64,000 nt of DNA, from positions 1 to 64,000 of the forward strand of contig JAZKJD010000019.1 of assembly GCA_040384585.1 (NCBI GenBank), read 5' to 3'. A program made the position numbers and the translations under genes. Position 1 is the stretch's first letter. Each line of letters starts with the position of its first letter. The notes below the pieces were generated by a model. The model saw only the letters and a list, made by a program, of their open reading frames with translations. It searched no databases and was not told the DNA's origin. Shown one piece after another: positions 36,601 through 45,437 of this stretch. This DNA comes from JAZKJD01 sp040384585 (lineage in GTDB: Bacteria > Pseudomonadota > Gammaproteobacteria > Diplorickettsiales > Diplorickettsiaceae).

Positions 36601-38077
36601 TTAATAAAACAGGATGTTCACGAATCACTTCTTCTAAAATATCCCATACTTCAGGTGATTCGTTTTCCACCATTTTTTTAGCCGCTTTAATGGTTGAAGC
36701 TAACTCGTGAAATTGCAGCTTGCTCAAGATAAACGGCTTAAATAACTCTAAAGCCATTTTCTTCGGTAAACCACATTGGTGTAGCTTAAGCGTAGGCCCC
36801 ACTACAATCACAGAACGGCCAGAGTAATCGACTCGTTTACCTAATAAATTCTGTCTGAAGCGACCTTGCTTGCCTTTAATCATATCCGCCAATGATTTTA
36901 AAGGTCGCTTATTGCTGCCAGTAATGGCGCGCCCACGACGACCATTATCAAGCAAGGCATCGACAGACTCTTGCAACATACGTTTTTCGTTACGCACAAT
37001 AATATCGGGTGCATTCAGATCGAGTAAGCGTTTTAAACGATTATTACGATTGATCACTCGACGATACAGGTCATTCAAATCGGAGGTTGCAAAACGGCCG
37101 CCATCTAATGGGACTAAAGGACGTAAATCAGGAGGTAACACAGGTAACACTGTTAGAACCATCCATTCCGGTTTATTACCTGATTGTTCAAAGCCTTCTA
37201 AAAGTTTTAAACGCTTCGCATATTTTTTTAGTTTTGTTTCTGAATTGGTATTGGGAATTTCTTCGCGTAAATGATTAATTTCTTCGGCTAAATCTAAGGA
37301 GATCAACAATTGTTGAATCGCTTCAGCACCCATACGCGCATCAAACTCATCACCATGTTCTTCCATAGCCTCTAAATATTGCTCATCGGTTAAAAGCTGG
37401 CCTCGTTGTAAAGTCGTCATCGCTGGATCAATAACAACAAAGGCTTCAAAATATAAAACACGTTCAATATCGCGTAAGGTCATGTCCAACAAAAGACCAA
37501 TGCGCGACGGTAAGGATTTTAAAAACCAAATATGCGCAACCGGACTCGCTAACTCGACATGTCCCATACGTTCACGACGCACTTTGGTTAGTGCAACTTC
37601 AACACCACATTTTTCACAAATAACACCGCGATGTTTAAGACGTTTATATTTACCACATAAACATTCATAGTCCTTAATAGGTCCAAAAATCTTTGCGCAA
37701 AATAAACCATCCCTTTCTGGTTTAAATGTACGGTAATTGATAGTCTCTGGTTTTTTTACTTCACCATAAGACCAGGTACGAATCATTTCCGGTGAAGCTA
37801 AGGAAATTCGAATATTATCAAACTCTTCAAGATAGTCTTCTTGTTTTAAAATATTCAATAAGTCTGACATTAAAGGCTTTGCAGAAGAAGTATCACTGGA
37901 AGTAGGTTGTACCGCTTCTACCATACTCGCCAAGCTTTGTTGAGCAGACTGTTTGTCTCGGTCTTGCGTTGAAGTCGCGACTTTACCGGCCCCGATGATT
38001 TCAGTTCCCGTTACCCTACTTTCAATTTCGCTATTTTCCACTGCTTTTGGTTTAGTTGCCAAGGTTATACTCTCCAC
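33638..38077 (-). CDS. rpoC: DNA-directed RNA polymerase subunit beta'
   Basis: About 1,479 aa from a GTG at 38075-38077, or 1,474 from a TTG at 38062 that has GGAG eight bases upstream. The E. coli-like start (MSDLLNILKQ) corresponds to residue 70, so there is an N-terminal extension of 64-69 Ser/Thr/Gln-rich residues. Zinc cysteines CLCGKYK and CEKCG, the catalytic NADFDGDQMA aspartates, and the second zinc site CEARYG..CAACYGRDLARG are intact. It lies 6 bases after rpoB. Confidence 0.97.
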   Translation of the reverse strand: MESITLATKPKAVENSEIESRVTGTEIIGAGKVATSTQDRDKQSAQQSLASMVEAVQPTSSDTSSAKPLMSDLLNILKQEDYLEEFDNIRISLASPEMIRTWSYGEVKKPETINYRTFKPERDGLFCAKIFGPIKDYECLCGKYKRLKHRGVICEKCGVEVALTKVRRERMGHVELASPVAHIWFLKSLPSRIGLLLDMTLRDIERVLYFEAFVVIDPAMTTLQRGQLLTDEQYLEAMEEHGDEFDARMGAEAIQQLLISLDLAEEINHLREEIPNTNSETKLKKYAKRLKLLEGFEQSGNKPEWMVLTVLPVLPPDLRPLVPLDGGRFATSDLNDLYRRVINRNNRLKRLLDLNAPDIIVRNEKRMLQESVDALLDNGRRGRAITGSNKRPLKSLADMIKGKQGRFRQNLLGKRVDYSGRSVIVVGPTLKLHQCGLPKKMALELFKPFILSKLQFHELASTIKAAKKMVENESPEVWDILEEVIREHPVLLNRAPTLHRLGIQAFEPILVEGKAIQLHPLVCTAYNADFDGDQMAVHVPLTIEAQLEARSLMMSTNNILSPANGEPIIVPTQDVVLGLYYLTRDKINAKGEGLICADVNDVRQLYDAGFAELHAKIKVRIEEVLFDAEGKRQAATTLIDSTVGRALLREILPEGLPFSLINKTLNKKAILSLINECYRRLGLKATAIFADKLMYTGFSYATRAGISIGIEDLIIPEGKAAIIAEAEMEVKEIESQYASGLVTQGERYNKVVDIWSRTNDQVAKAMMEKLASESVIDADGKSVFQESFNPVYMMADSGARGSPAQMRQLAGMRGLMTKPDGSIIETPITANFREGLDVLQYFISTHGARKGLADTALKTANSGYLTRRLVDVAQDMVVTEDDCGAALGILITPHVEGGEIMVPLRERVLGRVLADDVSLPGSDDVVVNKGTLLDEHWVNILEERAVDQVNVRSPITCEARYGICAACYGRDLARGHLVVIGESVGVIAAQSIGEPGTQLTMRTFHIGGAASQVALVNHIQVKSKGRIKLHNIKLVKHADGHFVTVSRSGELTLLDAQGRERERYKLPYGASIKVSNGTEVIPGQVIAQWDPHTHPVVTEVAGYIKFIDLIDGITMNRQTDEVTGLTSIVVTDSKQRGSGGKELRPMVRLADKEGNDLFLPGTRLPAHYFLPINAILSLEDGAAVGVGDIVARIPQETSKTRDITGGLPRVADLFEARKPKEPAILAEISGIISFGKETKGKRRLVITGNDGEVFEALIPKWRHVTVFEGEHVERGEVVADGPLNPHDILRLLGINALSNYIVSEVQEVYRLQGVKINDKHIEVIVRQMLRKVNILDSGESRFLKGEQLEEARLKEENRKLTADNKLPARFEAVLLGITKASLATDSFISAASFQETTRVLTEAAVTGKRDELKGLKENVIVGRLIPAGTGFAYHTESRRQRAANSLARQKKIAEPQVTASDVEQALSQALSETKKDENS

Positions 38078-38083
38078 TTCAGA

Positions 38084-41000
38084 TTAATCTTTAGTTTCTA
38101 ATTCTGCATTGATCGCCAAGGAACGTATTTCCTTGACTAATACGTTAAATGATTCTGGCATGCCCGCTTCCATATGATGATCGCCATCTACAATATTTTT
38201 ATACATCTTGGTTCGACCTGCGACATCATCTGACTTCACGGTTAACATTTCTTGTAAGGTATAAGCTGCACCATAGGCCTCTAAAGCCCAAACTTCCATT
38301 TCACCAAACCGCTGTCCACCAAATTGAGCCTTTCCTCCTAATGGCTGTTGCGTCACTAAACTATAAGATCCGGTAGACCGCGCATGCATTTTATCGTCGA
38401 CTAAATGGTTTAGTTTGAGCATATACATGTAGCCTATCGTCACGGGCCGCTCAAAACATTGGCCGGTTCTACCGTCATACAATGTAGTCTGACCCGCTTC
38501 TGGTAAATCCGCTAAACGCAACATACGTTTAATTTCCATTTCGGTAACCCCATCAAAGACTGGAGTCGCCATAGGAACTCCATTGCGCAGATTTTGTGCC
38601 AATTCTATGACCTCTCCATCGGATAGGCTATCGAGATCGACTTTTTGCGCCGCTTGTTTATTGTCGTTATAAATAGAGCCTAAAAAAGTCTTTATTTCCT
38701 TAATATTTTTCTTTGCATCCAACATTCCAGCAATTTTTAAGCCCAAACCTTTTGCCGCCCAACCTAAATGCGTTTCTAATACTTGGCCTACGTTCATACG
38801 AGATGGCACACCTAATGGGTTTAGCACGATATCAACAGGCGTCCCATCTGCCATATAGGGCATATCTTCAACTGGAATAATCGTTGAAATAACCCCTTTG
38901 TTACCATGACGTCCTGCCATTTTATCACCCGGCTGAATACAACGCTTAATCGCCAGATAAACTTTAACGATCTTCAGGATTCCTGGCGCGAGATCATCCC
39001 CTTGCGTTAGTTTTTTTCGTTTATTTTCAAACTTTTCCTCTAAAGACAAACGAGCCGCTTTAAGCTGTTTGGAAACCGCTTCCAATTGTTGATTTGCGGC
39101 TGTATCACGCAAACTCACAGAAAACCACTGATCCTTAGCCAGCCCAGCCAAATACTCTAGTGTCACTTTGGTACCCGATTTCAGTTTATTAGGACCACTA
39201 CTCGCCACCGCGCCAATCAATAACGTCTCTAGACGTTGATAACTGTCATTTTCTAAAATTCTAAATTCGTCATACAAGTCCTTTTTAATTTTTTCTAAGG
39301 CCATTTCCTCAATACTTAAGGCTCGCTGGTCTTTTTCTAAACCATCTCGTGTAAACACTTGTACATCAATAATGGTTCCCTTCATACCCGATGGCACACG
39401 CAAAGAACTATCCTTTACATCAGAGGCTTTTTCACCAAAAATAGCCCGCAATAATTTTTCCTCTGGCGTCAACTGGGTTTCACCCTTAGGCGTAACCTTT
39501 CCAACCAGAATATCACCCGCTTCAACCCAAGCGCCCAGATGCACAATTCCTGATTCATCTAATTTAGACAAAGCCCCTTCACCCACATTAGGAATATCCG
39601 AAGTGATTTCTTCCGCACCTAATTTAGTATCGCGTGCAATACAGGTCAGCTCTTCAATGTGAATAGAGGTGAAACGATCTTCCGAAACAACACGCTCTGA
39701 AATTAAAATAGAATCTTCAAAGTTATAACCATTCCACGGCATAAAAGCGACGAGTAGATTGCGACCTAATGCTAGCTCACCCAGATCGGTAGAAGGACCA
39801 TCCGCTAACACATCGCCTTTTTTAATCCTATCACCTTTATTTACTAAGGGACGTTGGTTAATGCAAGTATTCTGATTAGAACGCGTATATTTAGTTAAGT
39901 TATAGATATCAACCCCTGCCGTACCCGCAACGGCTTCTTCATCATCAACTCTCACCACAATGCGTCCCGCATCAATAGAGTCAATAAAGCCGCTGCGTTT
40001 TGCAACCACCACAACCCCTGAGTCAATCGCCACTTTACGCTCCATGCCCGTTCCAACTAAAGGCTTTTCAGTACGCAAGGTTGGAACCGCTTGGCGTTGC
40101 ATGTTAGAACCCATTAAGGCACGGTTTGCATCATCGTGTTCTAAGAAGGGAATTAAAGAAGCCGCCACGGAAACAACTTGCGCAGGTGATATATCCATAT
40201 AATTCACTTTATCGGCTGTTGTCAGCATCGATTCATTACGATGACGGCAGGGAATCAAATCATCTATTAATTTTCCACCGCCATCTAATCGAGTATTCGC
40301 CTGGGCAATGACATATTTACCTTCTTCAATCGCTGATAAATACTGAATCTCTTTCGTCACTTTACCGTTTTCCACCTTCCGATACGGTGTTTCGAGGAAT
40401 CCATAGTGGTTCGTCCTCGCATACACTGCTAAAGAGTTAATTAAACCAATATTAGGACCTTCCGGTGTTTCAATGGGACAAACACGTCCATAATGGGTGG
40501 GATGTACGTCCCTAACCTCAAATCCAGCACGCTCACGTGTCAAACCACCGGGTCCTAATGCAGAAACACGTCGTTTATGCGTAATTTCTGACAGTGGATT
40601 CACTTGATCCATAAACTGTGATAATTGACTAGAACCAAAAAATTCTTTTATTGCCGCAGAAATAGGCTTGGCATTGATTAAGTCTTGCGGCATTAAATTT
40701 TCAGATTCCGCAACGCTTAAACGATCTCGCACTGCTCGCTCAACACGAACTAAACCGACACGAAATTGATTTTCCGCCATTTCACCAACACTACGTACAC
40801 GTCGATTACCTAGATGGTCGATGTCATCGACATCGCCTTTGCCATTACGAATATCAATCAATGCTTTTAATACATCGACAATATCGTCTTTCGCTAAAGT
40901 ACCCGCACCGATAATCTCTTCGCGGCCTAAACGGCGATTAAATTTCATCCGACCTACCGCAGATAAATCATAACGATCAGACACAAAAAATAGATTTTTA

Positions 41001-42214
41001 AATAAAGCTTCCGCCGCTTCCTTGGTAGGTGGCTCACCAGGACGCATCATGCGATAGATTTCCACCAATGCTTCTTGCTGACTATGACTAGGATCAATAC
41101 GTAAGGTCGTTGAAATATAAGCGCCAGAATCCAAATCATTTGTATAGAGGACTTCAATGGTTTTTAGCGGTGATTCAACAATTTTTTTGATAGCTTCCGC
41201 TGTCAATTCGGTATTTGCTTCAAACAGGATCTCACCAGTTTCTGGATCAATGAGCGGTTTTGCTAGGGTCTTACCTAACAAATAATCCGGCGTCAATGAT
41301 AGTTGTTTAATTTTTGCTTGTTCTAATTGCCGAATCTGGCGCGCCGCAATACGACGTCCTTGCTCGACAATAATATTACCCTTGGCATCCTTGATATCAA
41401 AGGTTGCTATCTCACCGCGCAGTCGTTCAGGAACAAGATCTAAGACAAGCGATTCGCCTTTAAAATGGAAGACGTTATTGCTAAAAAATAATTCAAGAAT
41501 TTCTTCTGTGGTAAACCCTAATGCACGTAGCAGTATCGTAGCGGCTAATTTACGACGCCTATCGATACGGACAAAAAGATTGTCTTTCGGATCAAACTCA
41601 AAATCTAACCAAGAACCACGGTAAGGAATAATCCGTGCCGCATAAAGTAATTTGCCAGAGGAATGGGTTTTACCTTTATCATGCTCAAAAAACACGCCTG
41701 GCGATCGATGTAATTGCGAAACAACCACACGATCTGTCCCATTAATCACAAAGCTACCCGTATCTGTCATGAGCGGAATTTCGCCCATATAAACTTCTTG
41801 TTCTTTAATATTTTTAATTCTTGTCGTACTAGGCGCCGCTTCCTTGTCGTAAATAATAAGACGCATTTTAACCCGTAACGGAGCACCATAGGTTAGGCCA
41901 CGCGCTTGACACTCTTTAACATCGAAGGGGGCCTGGCCTATACGGTAGTCAATATACTCCAGAGTGGCTTCCCCACCGGAATAAGATGAAATAGGAAATA
42001 CAGATTTAAAAGCGGCATTTAAACCGAAATCACCGAGCGAATCCGCTAAAGTATCGGTTTGTAGAAAACGGTGATAAGACTCGATTTGAGTCGCTAAAAG
42101 ATAAGGCGCCTCCATAATCGTGGCTTGTTTACCAAAATTTTTCCGAATACGCTTTTTTTCTGTAAAAGAATAAGGTATGACTGCTGACTTCGTTGCTTGT
42201 GTCCGAATTACCAT
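38084..42214 (-). CDS. rpoB: DNA-directed RNA polymerase subunit beta
   Basis: 1,376 aa from the ATG at 42212-42214, with AGGTGA six bases upstream. The rifampicin pocket reads SSQLSQFMDQVNPLSEIT, identical to E. coli except Val at the position of N518; this position varies among bacteria. The C-terminal GEMEVWALEAYGAAYTLQEM is conserved. It is about 35 residues longer than in E. coli. It follows rplL across a 150-base spacer with two strong hairpins. Confidence 0.98.
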   Translation of the reverse strand: MVIRTQATKSAVIPYSFTEKKRIRKNFGKQATIMEAPYLLATQIESYHRFLQTDTLADSLGDFGLNAAFKSVFPISSYSGGEATLEYIDYRIGQAPFDVKECQARGLTYGAPLRVKMRLIIYDKEAAPSTTRIKNIKEQEVYMGEIPLMTDTGSFVINGTDRVVVSQLHRSPGVFFEHDKGKTHSSGKLLYAARIIPYRGSWLDFEFDPKDNLFVRIDRRRKLAATILLRALGFTTEEILELFFSNNVFHFKGESLVLDLVPERLRGEIATFDIKDAKGNIIVEQGRRIAARQIRQLEQAKIKQLSLTPDYLLGKTLAKPLIDPETGEILFEANTELTAEAIKKIVESPLKTIEVLYTNDLDSGAYISTTLRIDPSHSQQEALVEIYRMMRPGEPPTKEAAEALFKNLFFVSDRYDLSAVGRMKFNRRLGREEIIGAGTLAKDDIVDVLKALIDIRNGKGDVDDIDHLGNRRVRSVGEMAENQFRVGLVRVERAVRDRLSVAESENLMPQDLINAKPISAAIKEFFGSSQLSQFMDQVNPLSEITHKRRVSALGPGGLTRERAGFEVRDVHPTHYGRVCPIETPEGPNIGLINSLAVYARTNHYGFLETPYRKVENGKVTKEIQYLSAIEEGKYVIAQANTRLDGGGKLIDDLIPCRHRNESMLTTADKVNYMDISPAQVVSVAASLIPFLEHDDANRALMGSNMQRQAVPTLRTEKPLVGTGMERKVAIDSGVVVVAKRSGFIDSIDAGRIVVRVDDEEAVAGTAGVDIYNLTKYTRSNQNTCINQRPLVNKGDRIKKGDVLADGPSTDLGELALGRNLLVAFMPWNGYNFEDSILISERVVSEDRFTSIHIEELTCIARDTKLGAEEITSDIPNVGEGALSKLDESGIVHLGAWVEAGDILVGKVTPKGETQLTPEEKLLRAIFGEKASDVKDSSLRVPSGMKGTIIDVQVFTRDGLEKDQRALSIEEMALEKIKKDLYDEFRILENDSYQRLETLLIGAVASSGPNKLKSGTKVTLEYLAGLAKDQWFSVSLRDTAANQQLEAVSKQLKAARLSLEEKFENKRKKLTQGDDLAPGILKIVKVYLAIKRCIQPGDKMAGRHGNKGVISTIIPVEDMPYMADGTPVDIVLNPLGVPSRMNVGQVLETHLGWAAKGLGLKIAGMLDAKKNIKEIKTFLGSIYNDNKQAAQKVDLDSLSDGEVIELAQNLRNGVPMATPVFDGVTEMEIKRMLRLADLPEAGQTTLYDGRTGQCFERPVTIGYMYMLKLNHLVDDKMHARSTGSYSLVTQQPLGGKAQFGGQRFGEMEVWALEAYGAAYTLQEMLTVKSDDVAGRTKMYKNIVDGDHHMEAGMPESFNVLVKEIRSLAINAELETKD

Positions 42215-42249
42215 CAAAGTTCACCTAGTTAGAGAACAAAACAATATTG

Positions 42250-42338
42250 AAGGAGAGAATCGCGGTTCTCTCCTTGGAAATCCTCATCGCGAAAAGAAAA
42301 TATTCGAAGTTGCTGTTCGGCAACTTCGGGTATATATC
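42250..42338. repeat. family B mosaic repeat between rplL and rpoB (two hairpins)
   Basis: The first hairpin is GGAGAGAA/TTCTCTCC (42252-42259, 42266-42273), and the second is CGAAGTTGC/GCAACTTCG (42305-42313, 42320-42328). The linking text TTGGAAATCCTCATCGCGAAAAGAA is shared with 47095-47121 and 52520-52545. On the rpoB transcript the hairpins are followed by U-rich stretches. This is the place where E. coli has its rplL-rpoB attenuator and an RNase III site, so a similar role is possible. Confidence 0.8.
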
Positions 42339-42363
42339 GTTTTTGGATGTAAACGCATTGACC

Positions 42364-42753
42364 TTATTTAATGTTAACTTTAGCACCGGCTTCTTCAAGC
42401 TTCTTCTTATGTGCTTCTGCATCCGCTTTAGGAAGTGCTTCCTTAATCACTGCAGGTGCTGATTCAACGAGGTCCTTGGCTTCTTTCAAGCCTAAACCCG
42501 TTATTTCACGCACAACCTTAATCACATTAATTTTGTTAGGGCCTATTTCGGCAAGATGTAGGTCAAATTCGGTCTTCTCTTCGACAGCAGCGACGGCTCC
42601 AGCTGCGGCAGGAGCCGCTACGGCGACTGTCGCGGCAGCAGCAGAAACACCAAATTTTTCTTCCATGTTCTTAATAAGGTCCACAACATCCATCACGCTC
42701 ATATTAGCAATTGCATTTAATACATCTTCTTTAGAATTAACGGACGTACTCAT
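42364..42753 (-). CDS. rplL: 50S ribosomal protein L7/L12
   Basis: 129 aa. It has the N-terminal dimerisation domain, the Ala-rich hinge (AAAATVAVAAPAAAGAVAAV) and the C-terminal factor-binding domain with INVIKVVREITGLGLKEAK. It forms the stalk that recruits EF-G and EF-Tu. Confidence 0.97.
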   Translation of the reverse strand: MSTSVNSKEDVLNAIANMSVMDVVDLIKNMEEKFGVSAAAATVAVAAPAAAGAVAAVEEKTEFDLHLAEIGPNKINVIKVVREITGLGLKEAKDLVESAPAVIKEALPKADAEAHKKKLEEAGAKVNIK

Positions 42754-42843
42754 AATGATTCACTCCAAAAAAATAAAAAATTCTTATATTCTTAGCACTT
42801 GAATTTTCCGGAAATCCAATTACTTTGAGTATATTCAACTAAT

Positions 42844-43377
42844 TTAATTACCTAGCGCTTGACGCTGTTCACGTAACGCTGCAACTGTACGTACTAATTT
42901 GGCATGTGGTTCTAGCAAAGTACGCAGCAGTTTAGTAATAGGTGCTTTCATAACCGCCATCAAGGTGGCAATCGATTCATCACGCGTCGGTAGATTAGCA
43001 AGCTTATCGAGCTCATTAACAGAAAGTAATTGACCATCAAAAGCTAAGGCCTTGACTAGCAATTTCTCATTTTGTTTGGTAAATGCTCTAATAAGCCGTG
43101 CTGCCGCACCGGGTTCTTGTTGGGAAAATGCTAAGAGTAAAGGACCGACCAAGGTATCCTGAAGACACGCAAAACCTGTTCCTTCTAAAGCACGTCGCGC
43201 CAGCGTATTACGCACAACACGCAAATATACACCTGAGTTACGTGCTTGTACCCGCAATTGACTCATCTCTCCCACAGTTAATCCACGATATTCAGCAGTC
43301 ACTGCTGATAGCGCACTTTTTGCAATCTCTCCGACTTCCGCGACAATGGCCTGTTTATCTGCAAGTCTTAATGTCAC
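42844..43377 (-). CDS. rplJ: 50S ribosomal protein L10
   Basis: 177 aa from a GTG at 43375-43377 preceded by AGGAG ten bases upstream. The VTAEYRGLTVGEMSQLR and VVRNTLARRALEGTGF segments identify L10, the stalk base that binds L12 dimers through its C-terminal helix. In E. coli L10 regulates its own mRNA. Confidence 0.96.
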   Translation of the reverse strand: MTLRLADKQAIVAEVGEIAKSALSAVTAEYRGLTVGEMSQLRVQARNSGVYLRVVRNTLARRALEGTGFACLQDTLVGPLLLAFSQQEPGAAARLIRAFTKQNEKLLVKALAFDGQLLSVNELDKLANLPTRDESIATLMAVMKAPITKLLRTLLEPHAKLVRTVAALREQRQALGN

Positions 43378-43470
43378 GTTGTAGTTTCTCCTCTATTTTT
43401 AGGGAACTGGAGTGTATCAGCATTAGGATAATAGGCAGCAAGCTACTCTAGAATCCGTCTGTAACACATT

Positions 43471-43612
43471 AGACCTCTTTCAAAACCTGCGTTATAGACT
43501 TGATTTCATTGTTAAACGATTTGCTGCGGTCCTCATTGACTTTAGTAAACTCCGGTCCTCCCAAATCGTTTGCCTCGAACTCAAGCCCATCACTGGGTTT
43601 TGAAAGAGGTCT
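43471..43612. mobile_element. 142-bp MITE-like element with perfect 17-bp terminal inverted repeats
   Basis: The ends are AGACCTCTTTCAAAACC (43471-43487) and its exact reverse complement (43596-43612). There is no coding potential inside. The element lies between rplA and rplJ. Size, perfect inverted ends and lack of genes fit a miniature inverted-repeat transposable element. No clear target duplication is visible. Confidence 0.75.
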
Positions 43613-43628
43613 ATTCCAGCAATTTACT

Positions 43629-43770
43629 AGGTTCTGCCCCTAAAGTCCCCTTGTCACCATTTTCTGCGTCAAAAACAGCTCAAAAACACTCTGACCTTGT
43701 GTAAATTCCGTTTTTTTTCGCTGTTTTCGCCTTGCGGATGACGACAATCATCACATTAGAAACAGAACCT
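43629..43770. repeat. family C repeat, long copy between rplA and rplJ
   Basis: It is bounded by AGGTTCTG and ACAGAACCT and contains TCCCCTTGTC, AAAACAGCTCAAAAA, CGCTGTTTTCGCCTTGC and GACGACAATCATCAC. It aligns throughout with 45294-45437. Confidence 0.85.
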
Positions 43771-44024
43771 AAGGTTTTGGTGGCCGTAAACGGTTCACCG
43801 TCTGCGTAGGAATTAAGCATTCATAAAAACAGAAATTAAACCCTCTCCGCGCTTATCAACACACCTACGGTCTCCGACAGTTAGTAGGAAAAACCCACTT
43901 TCTGCGAATTCATTAATCTCATAAACTAGTCTTTCTTTGGCCCCTACTATTCTAATAAGGGGTAGCTCTTCTATCCTAAATAACACTTTTAGTCAAGTAA
44001 AAAGCTATTCCTTTGGTATAAAAT
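43771..44024. other. non-coding rest of the rplA-rplJ spacer
   Basis: No open frame of note is present. A small imperfect hairpin, CCCCT/AGGGG with an inner TATT/AATA pair, lies at 43941-43962, without a clear U tract. Together with the MITE and the family C repeat it makes an unusually long spacer (647 bases) between two genes that are adjacent in most bacteria. Confidence 0.5.
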
Positions 44025-44726
44025 CTATCCCGGTTCTGCAAGCGATGCAATACTTATCAGCAACCCTGGCCCCATCGTAGACGACAGAGTTAGCTTCTTT
44101 AAAAAAACACCTTTTGTTGTACTTGGTTTTGCTTTTTTAATAGCTGCCAGTAATGCATCTAAATTTTCTTGCAGTTTCGGCACTTCGAAATTAAGCTTTC
44201 CAATTGTGCAGTGCACAATTCCACCTTTATCGGCACGGTAACGCACTTGTCCTGACTTAGCATTATGCACTGCTGTCGTTACATCGGTTGTCACCGTGCC
44301 AATTTTAGGGTTGGGCATTAAGCCTCTAGGGCCTAATATTTGACCTAGTTGGCCTACAAATCGCATCGCATCCGGCGTTGCAATCAGCACGTCAAAGTCT
44401 ATTTTTCCTGACTTAATAGTCTCGGCAAGTTCTTCAAAACCCACAATATCTGCACCAGCCACTTTAGCCGCTTCCGCATTAGCCGCCTGAGCAAAAACAG
44501 CAACGCGAGTCGTTCGACCAATTCCATTCGGCAACACAACTGCCCCCCGAACCGCTTGATCAGATTTACGCGGATCAATCCCTAGGTTAATGCTGACGTC
44601 AACGCTTTCATTAAATTTAACAGTAGAAACTTCTTTGAGTAAGGAAAGCGCTTCCAAAATAGTATAGGTCTTATTTAGAGTAAGCTTTTTTTGGATAAGC
44701 TTTAAACGCTTACTAAGTTTAGCCAT
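44025..44726 (-). CDS. rplA: 50S ribosomal protein L1
   Basis: 233 aa starting at MAKLSKRLKLIQKK (ATG 44724-44726), which has GGGGGAA about seven bases upstream; the frame is open further 5' but that overlaps rplK. The GPRGLMPNPKIGTV motif is conserved. L1 forms the mobile stalk at the E site and in E. coli represses rplKA. Confidence 0.97.
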   Translation of the reverse strand: MAKLSKRLKLIQKKLTLNKTYTILEALSLLKEVSTVKFNESVDVSINLGIDPRKSDQAVRGAVVLPNGIGRTTRVAVFAQAANAEAAKVAGADIVGFEELAETIKSGKIDFDVLIATPDAMRFVGQLGQILGPRGLMPNPKIGTVTTDVTTAVHNAKSGQVRYRADKGGIVHCTIGKLNFEVPKLQENLDALLAAIKKAKPSTTKGVFLKKLTLSSTMGPGLLISIASLAEPG

Positions 44727-44727
44727 C

Positions 44728-45162
44728 TTATATTCCCCCTTCCACTTCAATACCCATATTACGCGCTGTTCCAGCAATCGTACGGATCGCTGCATCTAAG
44801 TCACTTGCTGTTAAATCAGGCATCTTGAGCGTCGCAATTTCTGCCAGCTGCTTACGAGTAATTTTACCGACCTTATTTTTATTCGGCGTACTACTCCCTT
44901 TAGAAACGCCCACTGCTTTGCGCACAAGATAAGAAGCGGGCGGCGTTTTAATAATGAACGTAAAACTACGATCACTATAAACCGTAATAACAACGGGCAT
45001 TGGCATGCCCTTCTCGACATTTTGTGTTCGTGCGTTAAAGGCCTTGCAAAACTCCATAATATTCACCCCTTGCTGACCCAGCGCGGGACCGATAGGAGGT
45101 GCAGGATTGGCCTCACCCGCCTTAACCTGCAGTTTTACATAGGCTTGAATTTTCTTTGCCAT
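44728..45162 (-). CDS. rplK: 50S ribosomal protein L11
   Basis: 144 aa. The proline-rich NPAPPIGPALGQQGVNIMEFC and the C-terminal DAAIRTIAGTARNMGIEVEG identify L11, which sits in the GTPase-associated centre where RelA senses uncharged tRNA. The stop lies one base from the rplA start. Confidence 0.97.
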   Translation of the reverse strand: MAKKIQAYVKLQVKAGEANPAPPIGPALGQQGVNIMEFCKAFNARTQNVEKGMPMPVVITVYSDRSFTFIIKTPPASYLVRKAVGVSKGSSTPNKNKVGKITRKQLAEIATLKMPDLTASDLDAAIRTIAGTARNMGIEVEGGI

Positions 45163-45293
45163 TTTTTTCTCCGGGTATCACGCTTATAGTAATAAGCTCC
45201 CCATTAAGCCGAGCTCACACTACAGAATTTTTCTTTAGCGCGAGTCCGAACAGTTTATCTTTATCCCTTATCAGGACCCCTTAAACAGAATCT

Positions 45294-45437
45294 AGGTTCT
45301 GTCTCTAAAGTCCCCTTGTCGCCATCTGCTACATTAAAAACAGCTCAAAAATACTCATTTACGTTGTGTAAACTCCGTTTTTTTCGCTGTTTTCGCCTTG
45401 CAGATGAACGACAATCATCACGTTAGAAACAGAACCT
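45294..45437. repeat. family C repeat, long copy abutting the nusG stop codon
   Basis: It has the same internal order as 43629-43770 (TCCCCTTGTCGCCATC, AAAAACAGCTC, CGCTGTTTTCGCCTTGCAGATG, GACAATCATCACGTTAG) and the same inverted ends. Its outer end overlaps the nusG stop codon (TAGGTTCTG on the minus strand). Confidence 0.85.

Noticed and set aside
40600..40640. Val at the rifampicin-pocket position equivalent to E. coli N518 in RpoB
   Set aside because: The position varies naturally among rifampicin-sensitive bacteria; all other pocket residues seen are the sensitive type, so no resistance is claimed.
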